Below, piece by piece: positions 36,287 through 46,318 of a DNA stretch of 64,000 bases. The stretch comes from Bosea sp. (in: a-proteobacteria) (lineage in GTDB: Bacteria > Pseudomonadota > Alphaproteobacteria > Rhizobiales > Beijerinckiaceae), in the NCBI RefSeq assembly GCF_023953965.1, contig NZ_JAMLIX010000001.1, positions 434,001-498,000 of the forward strand. The letters run 5' to 3'. Each line of letters opens with the position of its first letter. Position 1 is the stretch's first letter. A model generated the notes under the pieces. That model was not told where the DNA came from and did not search any database. It saw only the letters and a list, made by a program, of their open reading frames with translations. Made by a program: the position numbers and the translations under genes.

Positions 36287-36982
36287 CTAGACCTGGATCA
36301 GGCGCTGGACCTGCGCCTCGTCGAGCGCGGCCACCGGCCCCGACAGCACGACCTCGCCACGGTCCATCACGAACATCGTATCGGCGAGCGCGCGGGCGAA
36401 ATCGAAATACTGCTCGACCAGCACGATCGCCATGCCGCCCTTGCTGCGCAGATAGTCGATGGCGCGGCCGATATCCTTGATGATCGAGGGCTGGATGCCC
36501 TCGGTCGGCTCGTCCAGCACCAGCAGCCTGGGTCGGGTGACCAGCGCCCGCGCGATCGCGAGCTGCTGCTGCTGGCCACCCGAGAGGTCTCCGCCACGCC
36601 GGCCCAGCATGGCCTTCAGCACGGGGAAGAGGTCGAAGAGCTCATCCGGGACGAAGCGCTCCTTGCGCTTCAGCGGCGCGAAGCCGGTCTCCAGATTTTC
36701 CTTCACCGTCAGCAGCGGGAAGATCTCCCGCCCCTGCGGCACATAGGCGATGCCGGCGCGCGCGCGATCCTCGCTGCGCAGGCCGGAAATGTCCTCGCCG
36801 CCGAAGCGGATATGGCCGGACGAGATCGGCTGATGGCCGACGATGGCGCGCATCAGCGAGGTCTTGCCGACGCCGTTGCGGCCCATCACGCAGGTGACCT
36901 TGCCGGTCTCGGCGTGCAGCGAGACATGGCGCAGCGCTTTGGCGGCGCCATAATGCAGGTCGATGGCGTCGACGCTCAGCAT
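36287..36982 (-). CDS. urtE: urea ABC transporter ATPase UrtE
   Basis: A 231-residue LivF-type ATPase: Walker A GRNGVGKTS, signature LSGGQQQQLAIARAL, Walker B LLVLDEPTEGIQPS. IKDIGRAIDYLRSKGG is typical of UrtE. ATG 36982 (MLSVDAID) follows GGAAAG and gives the usual family length; upstream in-frame Met codons fall in the repeat at 37000-37045. Confidence 0.94.
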   Translation of the reverse strand: MLSVDAIDLHYGAAKALRHVSLHAETGKVTCVMGRNGVGKTSLMRAIVGHQPISSGHIRFGGEDISGLRSEDRARAGIAYVPQGREIFPLLTVKENLETGFAPLKRKERFVPDELFDLFPVLKAMLGRRGGDLSGGQQQQLAIARALVTRPRLLVLDEPTEGIQPSIIKDIGRAIDYLRSKGGMAIVLVEQYFDFARALADTMFVMDRGEVVLSGPVAALDEAQVQRLIQV

Positions 36983-36999
36983 GAGGTTTCTTTCCATCG

Positions 37000-37043
37000 C
37001 ATGATCTGATCGGAAAACCCGTTCCCACTTTTCCCGATCATGC

Positions 37044-37045
<2 letters not shown>
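37000..37045. repeat. interspersed palindromic repeat, copy E
   Basis: GCATGATCTGATCGG..CCCGATCATGC, with inverted ends and an AAAACCCGTTCCCACTTTT core related to the other repeats at 4495, 11141, 15103 and 53619. It lies between urtD and urtE inside an operon, which is unusual for such elements. Confidence 0.7.
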
Positions 37046-37808
<763 letters not shown>

Positions 37809-37813
37809 CACCG

Positions 37814-38953
37814 TCACTCCGCCGGGGCCGGCTCTGCGGCCGGGGCCGGGTCGGGCCTGCGGCGGCGTGCCCACAAAGCCTCGGCCGTGCCCAGAATGCC
37901 CCTGGGCAGGAAGAGCGTGACCAAGACGAAGAGCCCGCCCAGCGCGAAGAGCCAGTACGGCGCCATGAAGCCGGAGGTGAACAGCGTCTTGGCCCAGTTG
38001 ACCACGACGGCGCCGAGCGCCGCGCCGACCAGCGTGCCGCGCCCGCCGACCGCGACCCAGATCACGGTCTCGATCGAGTTCGCGGGTGCGAATTCGCTCG
38101 GGTTGATGATGCCGACCTGCGGCACGTAGAGCGCCCCGGCGACGCCGGCCATGCAGGCCGAGACGGTGAAGACGAAGAGCTTGAAGCGGTCGACCCGGTA
38201 GCCGAGAAAGCGCGTGCGCGATTCCGCGTCGCGGATCGCGACGACGACCTTGCCGAGCTTCGAGGCGACGATGCCGCGCGCGATCAGGAAGCCGGCCGCC
38301 AGCATCATGCAGGTCATCGAGAACAGGGCGGCGCGCGTCGTCTGCGCCTGGATGGCGAAGCCGAGGATGTCCTTGAAGTCGGTCAGGCCGTTATTGCCGC
38401 CGAAACCCATGTCGTTGCGGAAGAAGGCGAGCAGCAGCGCATAGGTCAGCGCCTGGGTGATGATCGAGAGATAGACGCCGGTGACGCGTGAGCGGAAGGC
38501 GAACCAGCCGAAGACGAAGGCGAGCAGCCCCGGCACGGCCAGCACCATCAGCATGGCGAAGGGGAAGGAGGAAAAGCCCCACCAGTACCAGGGCAGTTCC
38601 TGCCAGTTCAGGAAGACCATGAAATCGGGCAGGACGGGATTGCCGTAGACGCCGCGCGCGCCGATCCGGCGCATCAGGTACATGCCCATCGCGTAGCCGC
38701 CTAGCGCGAAGAAGGCGCCGTGGCCGAGGCTCAGTATGCCGCAATAGCCCCAGACCAGATCGAGCGAGACGGCCAGCAGCGCATAGCAGAGATACTTCCC
38801 CCAGAGCGACAGGGTCGAGGTCGGGACATGGAAGGGCGAACTCGCCGGCACGAGCAGGTTCGCCAGCGGCACCAGCACGGCGAGCGCCAGCAGGATGGCG
38901 AGGAAGATGCCGCCGCGCCGGTCCATGTCCTGCAGGAGGAAGCGGGCGATCAT
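37814..38953 (-). CDS. urtC: urea ABC transporter permease UrtC
   Basis: A 379-residue LivM-type permease with about ten helices and the blocks WGYCGILSLGHGAFFALGGYAMGMYLM, and GFGGNNGLTDFKDI. WVAVGGRGTLVGAALGA follows the family C-terminal pattern. Its start overlaps urtB's stop by four bases. Confidence 0.94.
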   Translation of the reverse strand: MIARFLLQDMDRRGGIFLAILLALAVLVPLANLLVPASSPFHVPTSTLSLWGKYLCYALLAVSLDLVWGYCGILSLGHGAFFALGGYAMGMYLMRRIGARGVYGNPVLPDFMVFLNWQELPWYWWGFSSFPFAMLMVLAVPGLLAFVFGWFAFRSRVTGVYLSIITQALTYALLLAFFRNDMGFGGNNGLTDFKDILGFAIQAQTTRAALFSMTCMMLAAGFLIARGIVASKLGKVVVAIRDAESRTRFLGYRVDRFKLFVFTVSACMAGVAGALYVPQVGIINPSEFAPANSIETVIWVAVGGRGTLVGAALGAVVVNWAKTLFTSGFMAPYWLFALGGLFVLVTLFLPRGILGTAEALWARRRRPDPAPAAEPAPAE

Positions 38954-40551
38954 GCTTCCACCGCCCGGCCCTTGAGCGCGAACAAGCCGCGCGGGCGCTT
39001 CTGGATGAACAGGATGATGAAGACGAGCAGCGCGATCTTGCCGAGCACCGCGCCGGCATAGGGTTCGAGCAGCTTGTTGGCGATGCCCAGCGTTATGGCG
39101 CCGACCAGCGTGCCCCAGAGATTGCCGACGCCGCCGAAGACCACGACCATGAACGAGTCGATGAGGTAGCCCTGGCCGAGATTGGGGCTGACATTGTCGA
39201 TCTGCGAGAGCGCGACGCCGGCGAGCCCCGCCACGCCCGAGCCCAGGCCGAAGGTCAGCGCGTCGATGCGGCCGGTGCGGATGCCCATCGCCGAGGCCAT
39301 GCGGCGATTCTGCGTGACCGCCCGCATCTGCAAGCCCATCGGCGTCAGCTTCAGGATGGCGAGCAGCGCCGCGAAGACCAGCGCCGCGAAGACGATGATC
39401 CAGAGCCGGTTATAGGTGATCGCCAGGCCGCCGAGCTCGAAGGCGCCCGACATGAAGCCGGGCGCGCCGACCTCGCGATTGGTCGGGCCGAAGGCGGTGC
39501 GCACCGCCTGCTGCAGGATCAGGCTGATACCCCAGGTCGCGAGCAGCGTCTCGAGCGGGCGGCCGTAGAGGAAGCGGATGACGCCGCGCTCGATCGCGAT
39601 GCCGACCGCCCCGGCGACGGCGAAGGCGGCCGGCAGGGCGATGGCGAGCGACCAGTCGAACAGCCAGGGCGCAAGGCTGCGGATCAATCCCTGCACGACG
39701 AAGGTGGTATAGGCGCCGAGCATCACCATCTCGCCATGGGCCATGTTGATGACGCCCATGACGCCGAAGGTGATGGCGAGCCCGATGGCGGCGAGCAGCA
39801 AGACCGAGCCGAGCGAGAGCCCGTACCAGAGGTTCTGCGCGACGGCCCAGAGCTCCAGCCGGCTCTCGACGGCGGCGATCGCCTTGGCTTGCGCTTCCTT
39901 CAGAGCCGGGGAGGCATCGCCGGGCAAGGCCCGCAGCGTCGCCAGCGCGTCCTGGTCTCCGCGCTCGTGCAGCACTTCGATGGCGGCCAGCCGATCGAGC
40001 GGCTGGGCGTCGGGCTTGGCGATCAGGATCGCGGCCTGCGCCTGCCGCAGCGCCGCGAGGGCACGCTGATCGGTTTCCTTGCCGATCGCGGCCTCGACAA
40101 TGGGCAGCAGGCCGGCGTCGCGCGACCTGAACACGGCCTGCGCCGCGGCGGTGCGTCTCGCCGGATCGGAAGCGAGCAGGCCAAGGCCGCCGAGCGCGGC
40201 CTGCACCGCGCGGCGGAGGGCGTTGTTGAGCCGGACGGGCTTCAGCCCTTCCGGCAAGGCGGCCAGCGCCTCACCGCTGCGGGCATCGACGAGCCCGCCG
40301 TCCGCCGTCTTCTCAACCACGCCGCCTGCTCCTGCGAGCAGACGCCCGTCGCCGAGCGCCGCGACGATCGGCGCAGCCCTGGGGTGGGCGGCGGAAACCA
40401 GGATCTCGATCGCGCGGGCCGTGTCGGAATAGCTGTCCGCCGCCAGCCGCGCGAAAGCGTCGTCGGCCGTCTGCGCGTAGGAAGCGGCGGAGGCCGCGAC
40501 CAGCGCGACGAGGATCACTCCGAGATGCAGCAGGCGGTGAAGGAAAGACAT
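38950..40551 (-). CDS. urtB: urea ABC transporter permease UrtB
   Basis: A 533-residue protein. It has a signal-like N-terminal helix, a periplasmic domain of about 200 residues unique to UrtB, and a LivH-type permease part (ITFGVMGVINMAHGEMVMLGAY, SGVAGLAGVALSQIDNVSPN, VVFGGVGNLWGTLVGA). Start 40551 (MSFLHRLL) is preferred; a Met at 40566 adds five residues. The gap to urtA is about 100 bases. Confidence 0.94.
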   Translation of the reverse strand: MSFLHRLLHLGVILVALVAASAASYAQTADDAFARLAADSYSDTARAIEILVSAAHPRAAPIVAALGDGRLLAGAGGVVEKTADGGLVDARSGEALAALPEGLKPVRLNNALRRAVQAALGGLGLLASDPARRTAAAQAVFRSRDAGLLPIVEAAIGKETDQRALAALRQAQAAILIAKPDAQPLDRLAAIEVLHERGDQDALATLRALPGDASPALKEAQAKAIAAVESRLELWAVAQNLWYGLSLGSVLLLAAIGLAITFGVMGVINMAHGEMVMLGAYTTFVVQGLIRSLAPWLFDWSLAIALPAAFAVAGAVGIAIERGVIRFLYGRPLETLLATWGISLILQQAVRTAFGPTNREVGAPGFMSGAFELGGLAITYNRLWIIVFAALVFAALLAILKLTPMGLQMRAVTQNRRMASAMGIRTGRIDALTFGLGSGVAGLAGVALSQIDNVSPNLGQGYLIDSFMVVVFGGVGNLWGTLVGAITLGIANKLLEPYAGAVLGKIALLVFIILFIQKRPRGLFALKGRAVEA

Positions 40552-40652
40552 CGGCTCGCTTTTCATCGTGAAGCATGACGCGGAAAAAGGAGGCGCCGGA
40601 CGAGGCGAGACCGAAGGGCGGCCGGGATTTCCCCCCGTGCCGCCCCTCCCCA

Positions 40653-41951
40653 TCACGCGCCGCCGCCGCACTTGCCGGTCTTGACGTTGAAGTTGCCGCA
40701 TTTCTTCTCGACCCAGTCGCCGACGAGGTCCTTCGAGCCGTCGAGCTCCTTCGACCAGGCATCGCCCGGCACGAGGCCCTCGGTCTTCCAGACCACGTCG
40801 AACTGGCCGTCGTCCTCGATCTCGCCGATGAAGACCGGCTTGGTGATGTGGTGGTTCGGCAGCATCTTGGAGATGCCGCCGGTCAGGTTCGGCGCCTCGA
40901 TGCCGGGCAGCGCGTCGATGACCTTGTCGGGATCGGTCGACTTCGCCTTCTCCACCGCCTTCACCCACATGGCGAAGCCGATGTAGTGCGCTTCCATCGG
41001 ATCGTTGGTGACGCGCTCCGGGCTCCTGGTGAAGGCCTGCCACTGCTTGATGAAAGCCTCGTTCTCCGGCGTCTTGATCGACTGGAAGTAGTTCCAGGCG
41101 GCGAGGTGGCCGATGAGCGGCTTGGTGTCGATGCCGGCGAGCTCCTCCTCGCCGACCGAGAAGGCGACGACCGGAATGTCGGTCGCCTTGATGCCCTGGT
41201 TGCCGAGCTCCTTGTAGAACGGCACGTTGGCGTCGCCGTTGATCGTCGAGACCACGGCCGTCTTCTTGCCGGCGGAGCCGAACTTCTTGATGTCGGAGAC
41301 GATGGTCTGCCAGTCGGAATGGCCGAAAGGCGTGTAGTTGATCATGATGTCCTCAGCCTTCACGCCCCTGGACTTGAGATAGGCCTCGAGGATCTTGTTG
41401 GTCGTGCGCGGATAGACGTAGTCGGTGCCGGCCAGCACCCAGCGCTCGACCTTCTCCTCCTTGGCGAGATAGTCGACGGCGGGGATCGCCTGCTGGTTCG
41501 GCGCGGCGCCGGTATAGAAGACGTTGCGCTCGCTCTCCTCGCCCTCGTACTGGACGGGGTAGAACAGGATGTTGTTGAGCTCCTTGAAGACCGGCAGCAC
41601 CGATTTGCGCGACACCGAGGTCCAGCAGCCGAAGGTGGCGGCGACCTTGTCCCTGGTGATCAGCTCGCGCGCCTTCTCGGCGAAGAGCGGCCAGTTCGAG
41701 GCGGGATCGACGACGACGGCCTCGAGCTTGCGGCCGAGCAGGCCGCCCTTCCTGTTCTGCTGCTCGATGAGCATGAGCATGACGTCCTTCAGCGTCGTCT
41801 CGGAGATCGCCATGGTCCCCGAGAGCGAATGAAGGATGCCGACCTTGATGGTCTCCTGCTGCGCCACCGCCGGCAGACGGGAGGACCCGAGGAAAGCCGC
41901 ACCGGCCAGAGCGGTGCCGAGGAATTCGCGACGATTGCTGTTCACGGCCAT
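40653..41951 (-). CDS. urtA: urea ABC transporter substrate-binding protein UrtA
   Basis: A 432-residue LivJ-type binding protein. The N-terminus NSNRREFLGTALAGAAFLG carries a twin-arginine (Tat) export signal. KVGILHSLSGTMAISETTLKDV is the UrtA signature. It captures urea with high affinity for the UrtBCDE importer. It is the first gene of an 11-kb operon that ends with ureG. Confidence 0.96.
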   Translation of the reverse strand: MAVNSNRREFLGTALAGAAFLGSSRLPAVAQQETIKVGILHSLSGTMAISETTLKDVMLMLIEQQNRKGGLLGRKLEAVVVDPASNWPLFAEKARELITRDKVAATFGCWTSVSRKSVLPVFKELNNILFYPVQYEGEESERNVFYTGAAPNQQAIPAVDYLAKEEKVERWVLAGTDYVYPRTTNKILEAYLKSRGVKAEDIMINYTPFGHSDWQTIVSDIKKFGSAGKKTAVVSTINGDANVPFYKELGNQGIKATDIPVVAFSVGEEELAGIDTKPLIGHLAAWNYFQSIKTPENEAFIKQWQAFTRSPERVTNDPMEAHYIGFAMWVKAVEKAKSTDPDKVIDALPGIEAPNLTGGISKMLPNHHITKPVFIGEIEDDGQFDVVWKTEGLVPGDAWSKELDGSKDLVGDWVEKKCGNFNVKTGKCGGGA

Positions 41952-42336
41952 CTCCCGAAGGAATGTTGCGAGCGGCGCCCTCAGACGCCGACGGGCCACG
42001 AGCCCATGCACCGGGCTTGGCAAGCGATGTGCCAACCCTCCTGGAGGCCCGTTCAGGCGGTGAAAATGGTGATTTCAGCGTGCGGGATGAGCCATCGAAG
42101 GCTCAAACACAGCAGGAGGCGGACCATGACGACCCGGGAAATGCCTGCTTTTTAATCGAAGTGAGTTGGGAGGCCGGAATTGATGCTATTGTAGTCAATT
42201 CCTCGGAGGGGCCACTGACGGGATCGCCGCCGGCCCGCGCTTCGCCGACGGCTCTCCGATGCCTGAGAGGCCGTCGGCTGAAATAAGTCCGGGCCATCCT
42301 TGCAGAGCTTGCTGCCCTCTGCCTGGAAGTCGCCCG
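41952..42336. other. urtA upstream region
   Basis: This 385-bp region holds the sigma-54 type site at 42019-42035 and AT-richer sequence around 42155-42200 (with ATTGATGCTATTGTAGTCAAT, an imperfect inverted repeat). I see no gene. Enhancer sites for an NtrC-type activator would be expected here but I could not identify a convincing one. Confidence 0.5.
42019..42035 (-). promoter_or_regulatory. sigma-54 (RpoN) type promoter for the urt-ure operon
   Basis: The minus strand reads TTGGCACATCGCTTGCC, a match to TGGCAC-N5-TTGC with GG and GC ten bases apart. The predicted start is near 42009, giving a leader of about 57 bases before urtA. RpoN with NtrC control fits a nitrogen-scavenging operon. 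The same site is also an imperfect inverted repeat (TTGGCA..TGCCAA), so an operator role cannot be excluded. Confidence 0.7.
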
Positions 42337-43449
42337 TCAGGCCGTGCCTCCGACCGTGTCGAGCACATAGTCGACGCCCGCAGCCGCCGCGATCGCGCGG
42401 ATCTCGGCGCGCAGCGAAGCGTCGACCGGAATGCCGGTCAGGCGCCGCTGCGCCCGCGCCTCGCGCTCCGGATCGCCGGGCACGAGCACCGGCTGGCCCG
42501 GCTCGGCCGGCTGCGTCGCGTGCAGCGTGTCGATGACCTCATCCATGTCGCGGCCGAAATCCGCCAGCGGGCGGAAGACCGCGGGATCGATCGCCATGAA
42601 GAAATGCCCGATGTTCTCCGGATCGGACGGCGCCTGCGTCCGGTTGCGGACGGGGGAGAACGAGCCGCCGACCAGGGTGCTCGCCAGGATGTGAACCATC
42701 AGCGCCAGCCCATAGCCCTTGTGCCCGCCCATCTCCCGGGTGCCGCCCAGCGGCAGGACGCCGCCTTCGGGCCGCTCGAGGATGTAGCGCAGCGCCTCCT
42801 CGGCATCGGTGACCGGCCGGCCATGGCCGTCGACCACCCAGCCCTCGGGAAGCGGCTTGCCGCGGCGCGCATAAACCTTGATCTTCTGGATGGCCACGAC
42901 GCTCGTCGCCATGTCGAGCACCACCGGCGGGTTGCGCCCGGCCGGCGCCGCGAAGGCGAGCGGATTGGTGCTGAGCACCGGCGCGCCGCCGAAGGTCGGC
43001 ACCATGCTGACGAAGCGCGTCGAGGTCGTCGACAGTCCGATCAGCCCCTCCTCCGCGGCCATCTGCGCGTAATAGCCGGCCGCGCCGTAGTGATGCGAGT
43101 TGACCACGCAGACGGCGGCGATGCCCGCTCCGCGCGCCTTCTCCATCGCCAGCCGCATGGCCTTGACCCCGGCGGGGTGGCCGAGGCTCCCGCCCGCATC
43201 GATCACCGCCATGCTCGCCCGGTCGGTGACGACGCCCGGCACGGCGGCGAGACGCAGCTTCCCTTCCTTCCGCATCTGGTCGTACATCGGCATGACCTGC
43301 AGGCCATGGGAGTCGATACCCGAGAGATCGGTCGCGCTCATCACCCTCGCCGCATCGGCGGCCAGATCCCGCGGCATGCCCCAGGCGACGAGAATGATCG
43401 CGATCTGCCGTTCGATCGCATCGACGGATGCGCATCCTGCCTCGTTCAA
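42337..43449 (-). CDS. Ldh2/MDH2-family NAD(P)-dependent dehydrogenase
   Basis: A 370-residue oxidoreductase of the malate/L-lactate (Ldh2) family, which also includes ureidoglycolate and 2,3-diketogulonate reductases. The catalytic His lies in GIDSHGLQVMPMY; NSHHYGAAGYYAQMA and STNPLAFAAPAG are family blocks. The start is taken as TTG 43449 because GGGAGG sits eight bases upstream and no ATG gives the right N-terminus. It lies 40 bases after the GntR gene and is cotranscribed. It probably oxidises a 2-hydroxy acid brought in by the divergent TRAP importer. Confidence 0.87.
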   Translation of the reverse strand: MNEAGCASVDAIERQIAIILVAWGMPRDLAADAARVMSATDLSGIDSHGLQVMPMYDQMRKEGKLRLAAVPGVVTDRASMAVIDAGGSLGHPAGVKAMRLAMEKARGAGIAAVCVVNSHHYGAAGYYAQMAAEEGLIGLSTTSTRFVSMVPTFGGAPVLSTNPLAFAAPAGRNPPVVLDMATSVVAIQKIKVYARRGKPLPEGWVVDGHGRPVTDAEEALRYILERPEGGVLPLGGTREMGGHKGYGLALMVHILASTLVGGSFSPVRNRTQAPSDPENIGHFFMAIDPAVFRPLADFGRDMDEVIDTLHATQPAEPGQPVLVPGDPEREARAQRRLTGIPVDASLRAEIRAIAAAAGVDYVLDTVGGTA

Positions 43450-43489
43450 CTGCGTACCTCCCTCATCTTCCTGCTGCCGTCGTCCTCGC

Positions 43490-44197
43490 TCAGTCGAGCA
43501 TGGCGCGCAGCAGCACCTCGTTGTAGTCGAGCATCGCGGCGCAAGCCGCGGTCGCCCGGTCGGGATCGCCCGAGGCGACGGCGCGGACCAGCGCGGTATG
43601 GCGGCCGATGATGCCGTCATAGCCGGCGGTGCCGGCATGCTGGTTCCAGAAGCGCCGGACGATGCCGTGCAGCGGCTTCAGCGTATCGGTCAGGAACGGG
43701 TTGGCGGCGCAGCGGTCGACGAGATTGTCGAACAGGATGTCGATCCGGACCTGCTCGCGGAAATCGACGGCCGCCGCCGCGTGGTCGAGCAGGCCGGCGA
43801 GGCGCTCGATCTCGGCGCGGTCGGCCGCCGTGCCGCGCCGTGCGGCGCGCGCGTAGCGGGTCGGCTCCAGGCAGCGCCGCGTCTCGAGGACATGCATCAT
43901 CTGGTGCGCATCAATGCTGCTGACGAGCACGCCGCGCTTCGGCAGCAGGGTGACGAGGTAGTCGCGCGCCAAGAGCTTCAGCGCCTCGCGGATCGGCGTG
44001 CGGCCGATGCCGAGCTTCTCGCTCAGCATCCATTCCGAGACCAACGATCCGGGCGGGATCGCGAGACCGACGATCTCGTCGGTGAGCAGGGCATAAGCTT
44101 CTTCGGCGAGGCTCAGATCATCGGCCTTGGCGCGGGGACGGCCCGGGGACGGCGACCTCGCCGAGAATGAAGTTACGTCTTTCATGGCCTCCATCAT
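43490..44197 (-). CDS. GntR/FCD-family transcriptional regulator
   Basis: A 235-residue protein with a GntR winged helix (LSEKLGIGRTPIREALKLLARDYLV, about residues 58-82) and a C-terminal FCD effector domain rich in helices. FCD members bind small carboxylates, in line with the TRAP importer next door. A later Met (44185) is possible. It likely binds the inverted repeat at 44245-44257 and controls both directions. Confidence 0.9.
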   Translation of the reverse strand: MMEAMKDVTSFSARSPSPGRPRAKADDLSLAEEAYALLTDEIVGLAIPPGSLVSEWMLSEKLGIGRTPIREALKLLARDYLVTLLPKRGVLVSSIDAHQMMHVLETRRCLEPTRYARAARRGTAADRAEIERLAGLLDHAAAAVDFREQVRIDILFDNLVDRCAANPFLTDTLKPLHGIVRRFWNQHAGTAGYDGIIGRHTALVRAVASGDPDRATAACAAMLDYNEVLLRAMLD

Positions 44198-44244
44198 CCA
44201 GTCGCCGCGCCGTTCGGCGCCAGACGCCGTCTATAGAAGACACT

Positions 44245-44257
44245 TGATAACATATCA
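44245..44257. promoter_or_regulatory. probable GntR operator
   Basis: TGATA-ACA-TATCA is a perfect 5-3-5 inverted repeat in the 119-bp AT-rich space between the GntR and TRAP genes, next to ATTTGTATATAAG. The position suits dual control. Binding is inference. Confidence 0.5.
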
Positions 44258-44316
44258 TTTGTATATAAGCTGCATCCAACAAAGCAAGCGCCGGCATCCG
44301 AGACCGGCCAGAACGG

Positions 44317-45330
44317 ATGGGGCAGGAAATGACAGTGCGCACGCGCCTTTTCGCGGCACTCGCGGCCATCGGGCTCCTCACGGGGGCGCAGCAGGCGACA
44401 GCCGCCGAGCACGAGTGGAAGTTCTTCACCTATTTCGGCGTGAACGACCTTCCGACCAACATGCACCGCTCCTTCGCGGAGGACCTGACCAAGGCGACGG
44501 GCGGGAGGCTCAAGGTCACGGTCTATGCCGGCGGCGAGCTGCCCTACAAGTTCTCGGACGTGCTGAGGCTGGTGGCGACCAACCAGGTGCAGATCGGCGA
44601 CCTCGCGGTCGGGCTGAACGTCGGCGAGCTGCCGGGGCACAACGTCTTCGACCTGCCGTTCCTCTGCACGACCTTCGACTCGTTCTTCAAGGCGCTGGAG
44701 ACGACCGGGCCGATCTTCGCCACCTCGCTGAAGGACAAGTTCGGCATCCATGCGCTGATCCAGTGGACGATGCCGCCGCAGCAGATCTGGCTCAACCAGC
44801 CGATCGAGAGGATCGAGGGGCTGAAGGGCCGCAAGATCCGGATCTGGTCGCGCATGCATTCCGACATGCTGAAGCTGTTCGGCGCGACCGGCGTGACGAT
44901 CACCGCCGCCGAGGTGACGACCGCCCTCGAGCGCCGCATCGCGGACGGCGCCATCACCGCCTCGATCCCCGCCTATGACTGGCGCTTCTTCGACGTCGCC
45001 AAGACCGGCTACATGCTCGATTTCCAGATGACGCACCAGATCCTGGCGGTGAACGCCGCCTCGCTGGAGAAGCTGCCGGACGACATCCGCAAGATCGTGC
45101 TCGACAAGGCCGAGGAGTGGCGCGCCAAGTACCGCAGCGTGATCGAGGCCGGCGAGATCGAGGCGCGCAAGCGCCTGGTCGAGAAGGGCGAGACGCTGGT
45201 CCAGCCGACGGCGGAGGACATCGCCAAGGCCCGCAGCATCACGCGCCCGCTCTGGGACAGCTGGGCCCAGGAGACCGGCGCGATCGGCCAGAACCTGCTG
45301 ACCAAGGCGAGCGCCGCCTGCGTGAGATGA
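44317..45330 (+). CDS. TRAP transporter substrate-binding protein (DctP family)
   Basis: A 337-residue periplasmic protein with a Sec signal (residues 5-29, ..QQATAAE). DLTKATGGRLKVTVYAGGELPYKF and LEGLKGRKIR-like IEGLKGRKIRIWS match DctP proteins; the Arg in KIRIW is the usual carboxylate clamp. Start 44329 is an alternative to 44317. Its membrane partners are encoded at 48011 and 48571, after three enzyme genes, an interrupted order for TRAP operons. Confidence 0.9.
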   Translation: MGQEMTVRTRLFAALAAIGLLTGAQQATAAEHEWKFFTYFGVNDLPTNMHRSFAEDLTKATGGRLKVTVYAGGELPYKFSDVLRLVATNQVQIGDLAVGLNVGELPGHNVFDLPFLCTTFDSFFKALETTGPIFATSLKDKFGIHALIQWTMPPQQIWLNQPIERIEGLKGRKIRIWSRMHSDMLKLFGATGVTITAAEVTTALERRIADGAITASIPAYDWRFFDVAKTGYMLDFQMTHQILAVNAASLEKLPDDIRKIVLDKAEEWRAKYRSVIEAGEIEARKRLVEKGETLVQPTAEDIAKARSITRPLWDSWAQETGAIGQNLLTKASAACVR

Positions 45331-45363
45331 AGCCCGCCTTGGCCGCCTGACTCCGGATAGCCG

Positions 45364-46278
45364 ATGTTCGCACCTCCTCCCGCCGCCACTGCGACGATCT
45401 TCGCGACCCTTCCCGACTCCCTGCGCATGAAGGGCCGCCGCTCGCAGTTCATCGACGAGCATCCGGGCCATGTGCCGACGCATTCGGTGCTCGAAGGGCC
45501 TTCCTTCGACCGCGACGGCAATCTCTACTGCGTCGACATTCCCTTCGGCCGGATCTTCCGGGTCGATCCGAAGGGGAACTTCAGCCTGTTCGTCGAATAT
45601 GACGGCTGGCCGAACGGCCTGAAGGTCCATCGCGACGGCCGGTTCTTCGTCACCGACTTCAAGCGCGGCATCGTCGTGATCGATCCCGATACCCGCAAGG
45701 TCGAGCCCTTCCTGGAGCGCTACCGGCTCGAGCATCTCAAGGCGCCGAACGATCTCGTCTTCGCCAGCAACGGCGACATGTACTTCACCGACCAGGGCCT
45801 GACCGGGCTGCAGGACCCGACCGGGCGCCTGTTCCGGCTGCGCGCCGATGGCCGGCTCGACTGCCTGGTCGACACGATCGCCAGCCCCAACGGCGTGGTG
45901 CTCGACCCCTCCGAGGAGATCGTCTTCGTCGCCGCGACCCGGCAGAACGCCGTGCTGCGCGTGCCGATGCTGCGCGACGGCGGCGCCGCCAAGGTCGGGA
46001 TCTTCATCCAGATGTCGGGCGGCAGCGGGCCGGACGGCCTCGCCATCGACGAGAAGGGCGGGCTGGCGGTGGCGCATGTCGGGCTGGGCGCCGTCTGGCT
46101 GTTCACGCCGCGCGGCGAGCCGCGCCTGCGGATCGATGCGCCGAACGGCTACCACACCACCAACCTCGCCTTCGGCGGGCCGGACCGGCGCACGCTCTAC
46201 ATCACCGAATCGGAGAGCGCGACGATCCTCGCCGCGCCGGCCCCCGAAGCCGGCCTGACGATGTTCTCGCATCGCTGA
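45364..46278 (+). CDS. SMP-30/gluconolactonase-like beta-propeller lactonase
   Basis: A 304-residue six-bladed propeller. Metal ligands fit EGP in VLEGPSFDRDG, PND in LKAPNDLVF, SPNG in IASPNGVVLD and the SGPDGLAID Asp. Such enzymes hydrolyse sugar or related lactones. It lies 33 bases after the TRAP binding protein and before the AtuA-type gene, so lactone opening is a likely early step of this pathway. Confidence 0.83.
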   Translation: MFAPPPAATATIFATLPDSLRMKGRRSQFIDEHPGHVPTHSVLEGPSFDRDGNLYCVDIPFGRIFRVDPKGNFSLFVEYDGWPNGLKVHRDGRFFVTDFKRGIVVIDPDTRKVEPFLERYRLEHLKAPNDLVFASNGDMYFTDQGLTGLQDPTGRLFRLRADGRLDCLVDTIASPNGVVLDPSEEIVFVAATRQNAVLRVPMLRDGGAAKVGIFIQMSGGSGPDGLAIDEKGGLAVAHVGLGAVWLFTPRGEPRLRIDAPNGYHTTNLAFGGPDRRTLYITESESATILAAPAPEAGLTMFSHR

Positions 46279-46318
46279 GCGGCGCTCCCGCCCGCGGCGA
46301 CGGATAGCTGGAACGGAT

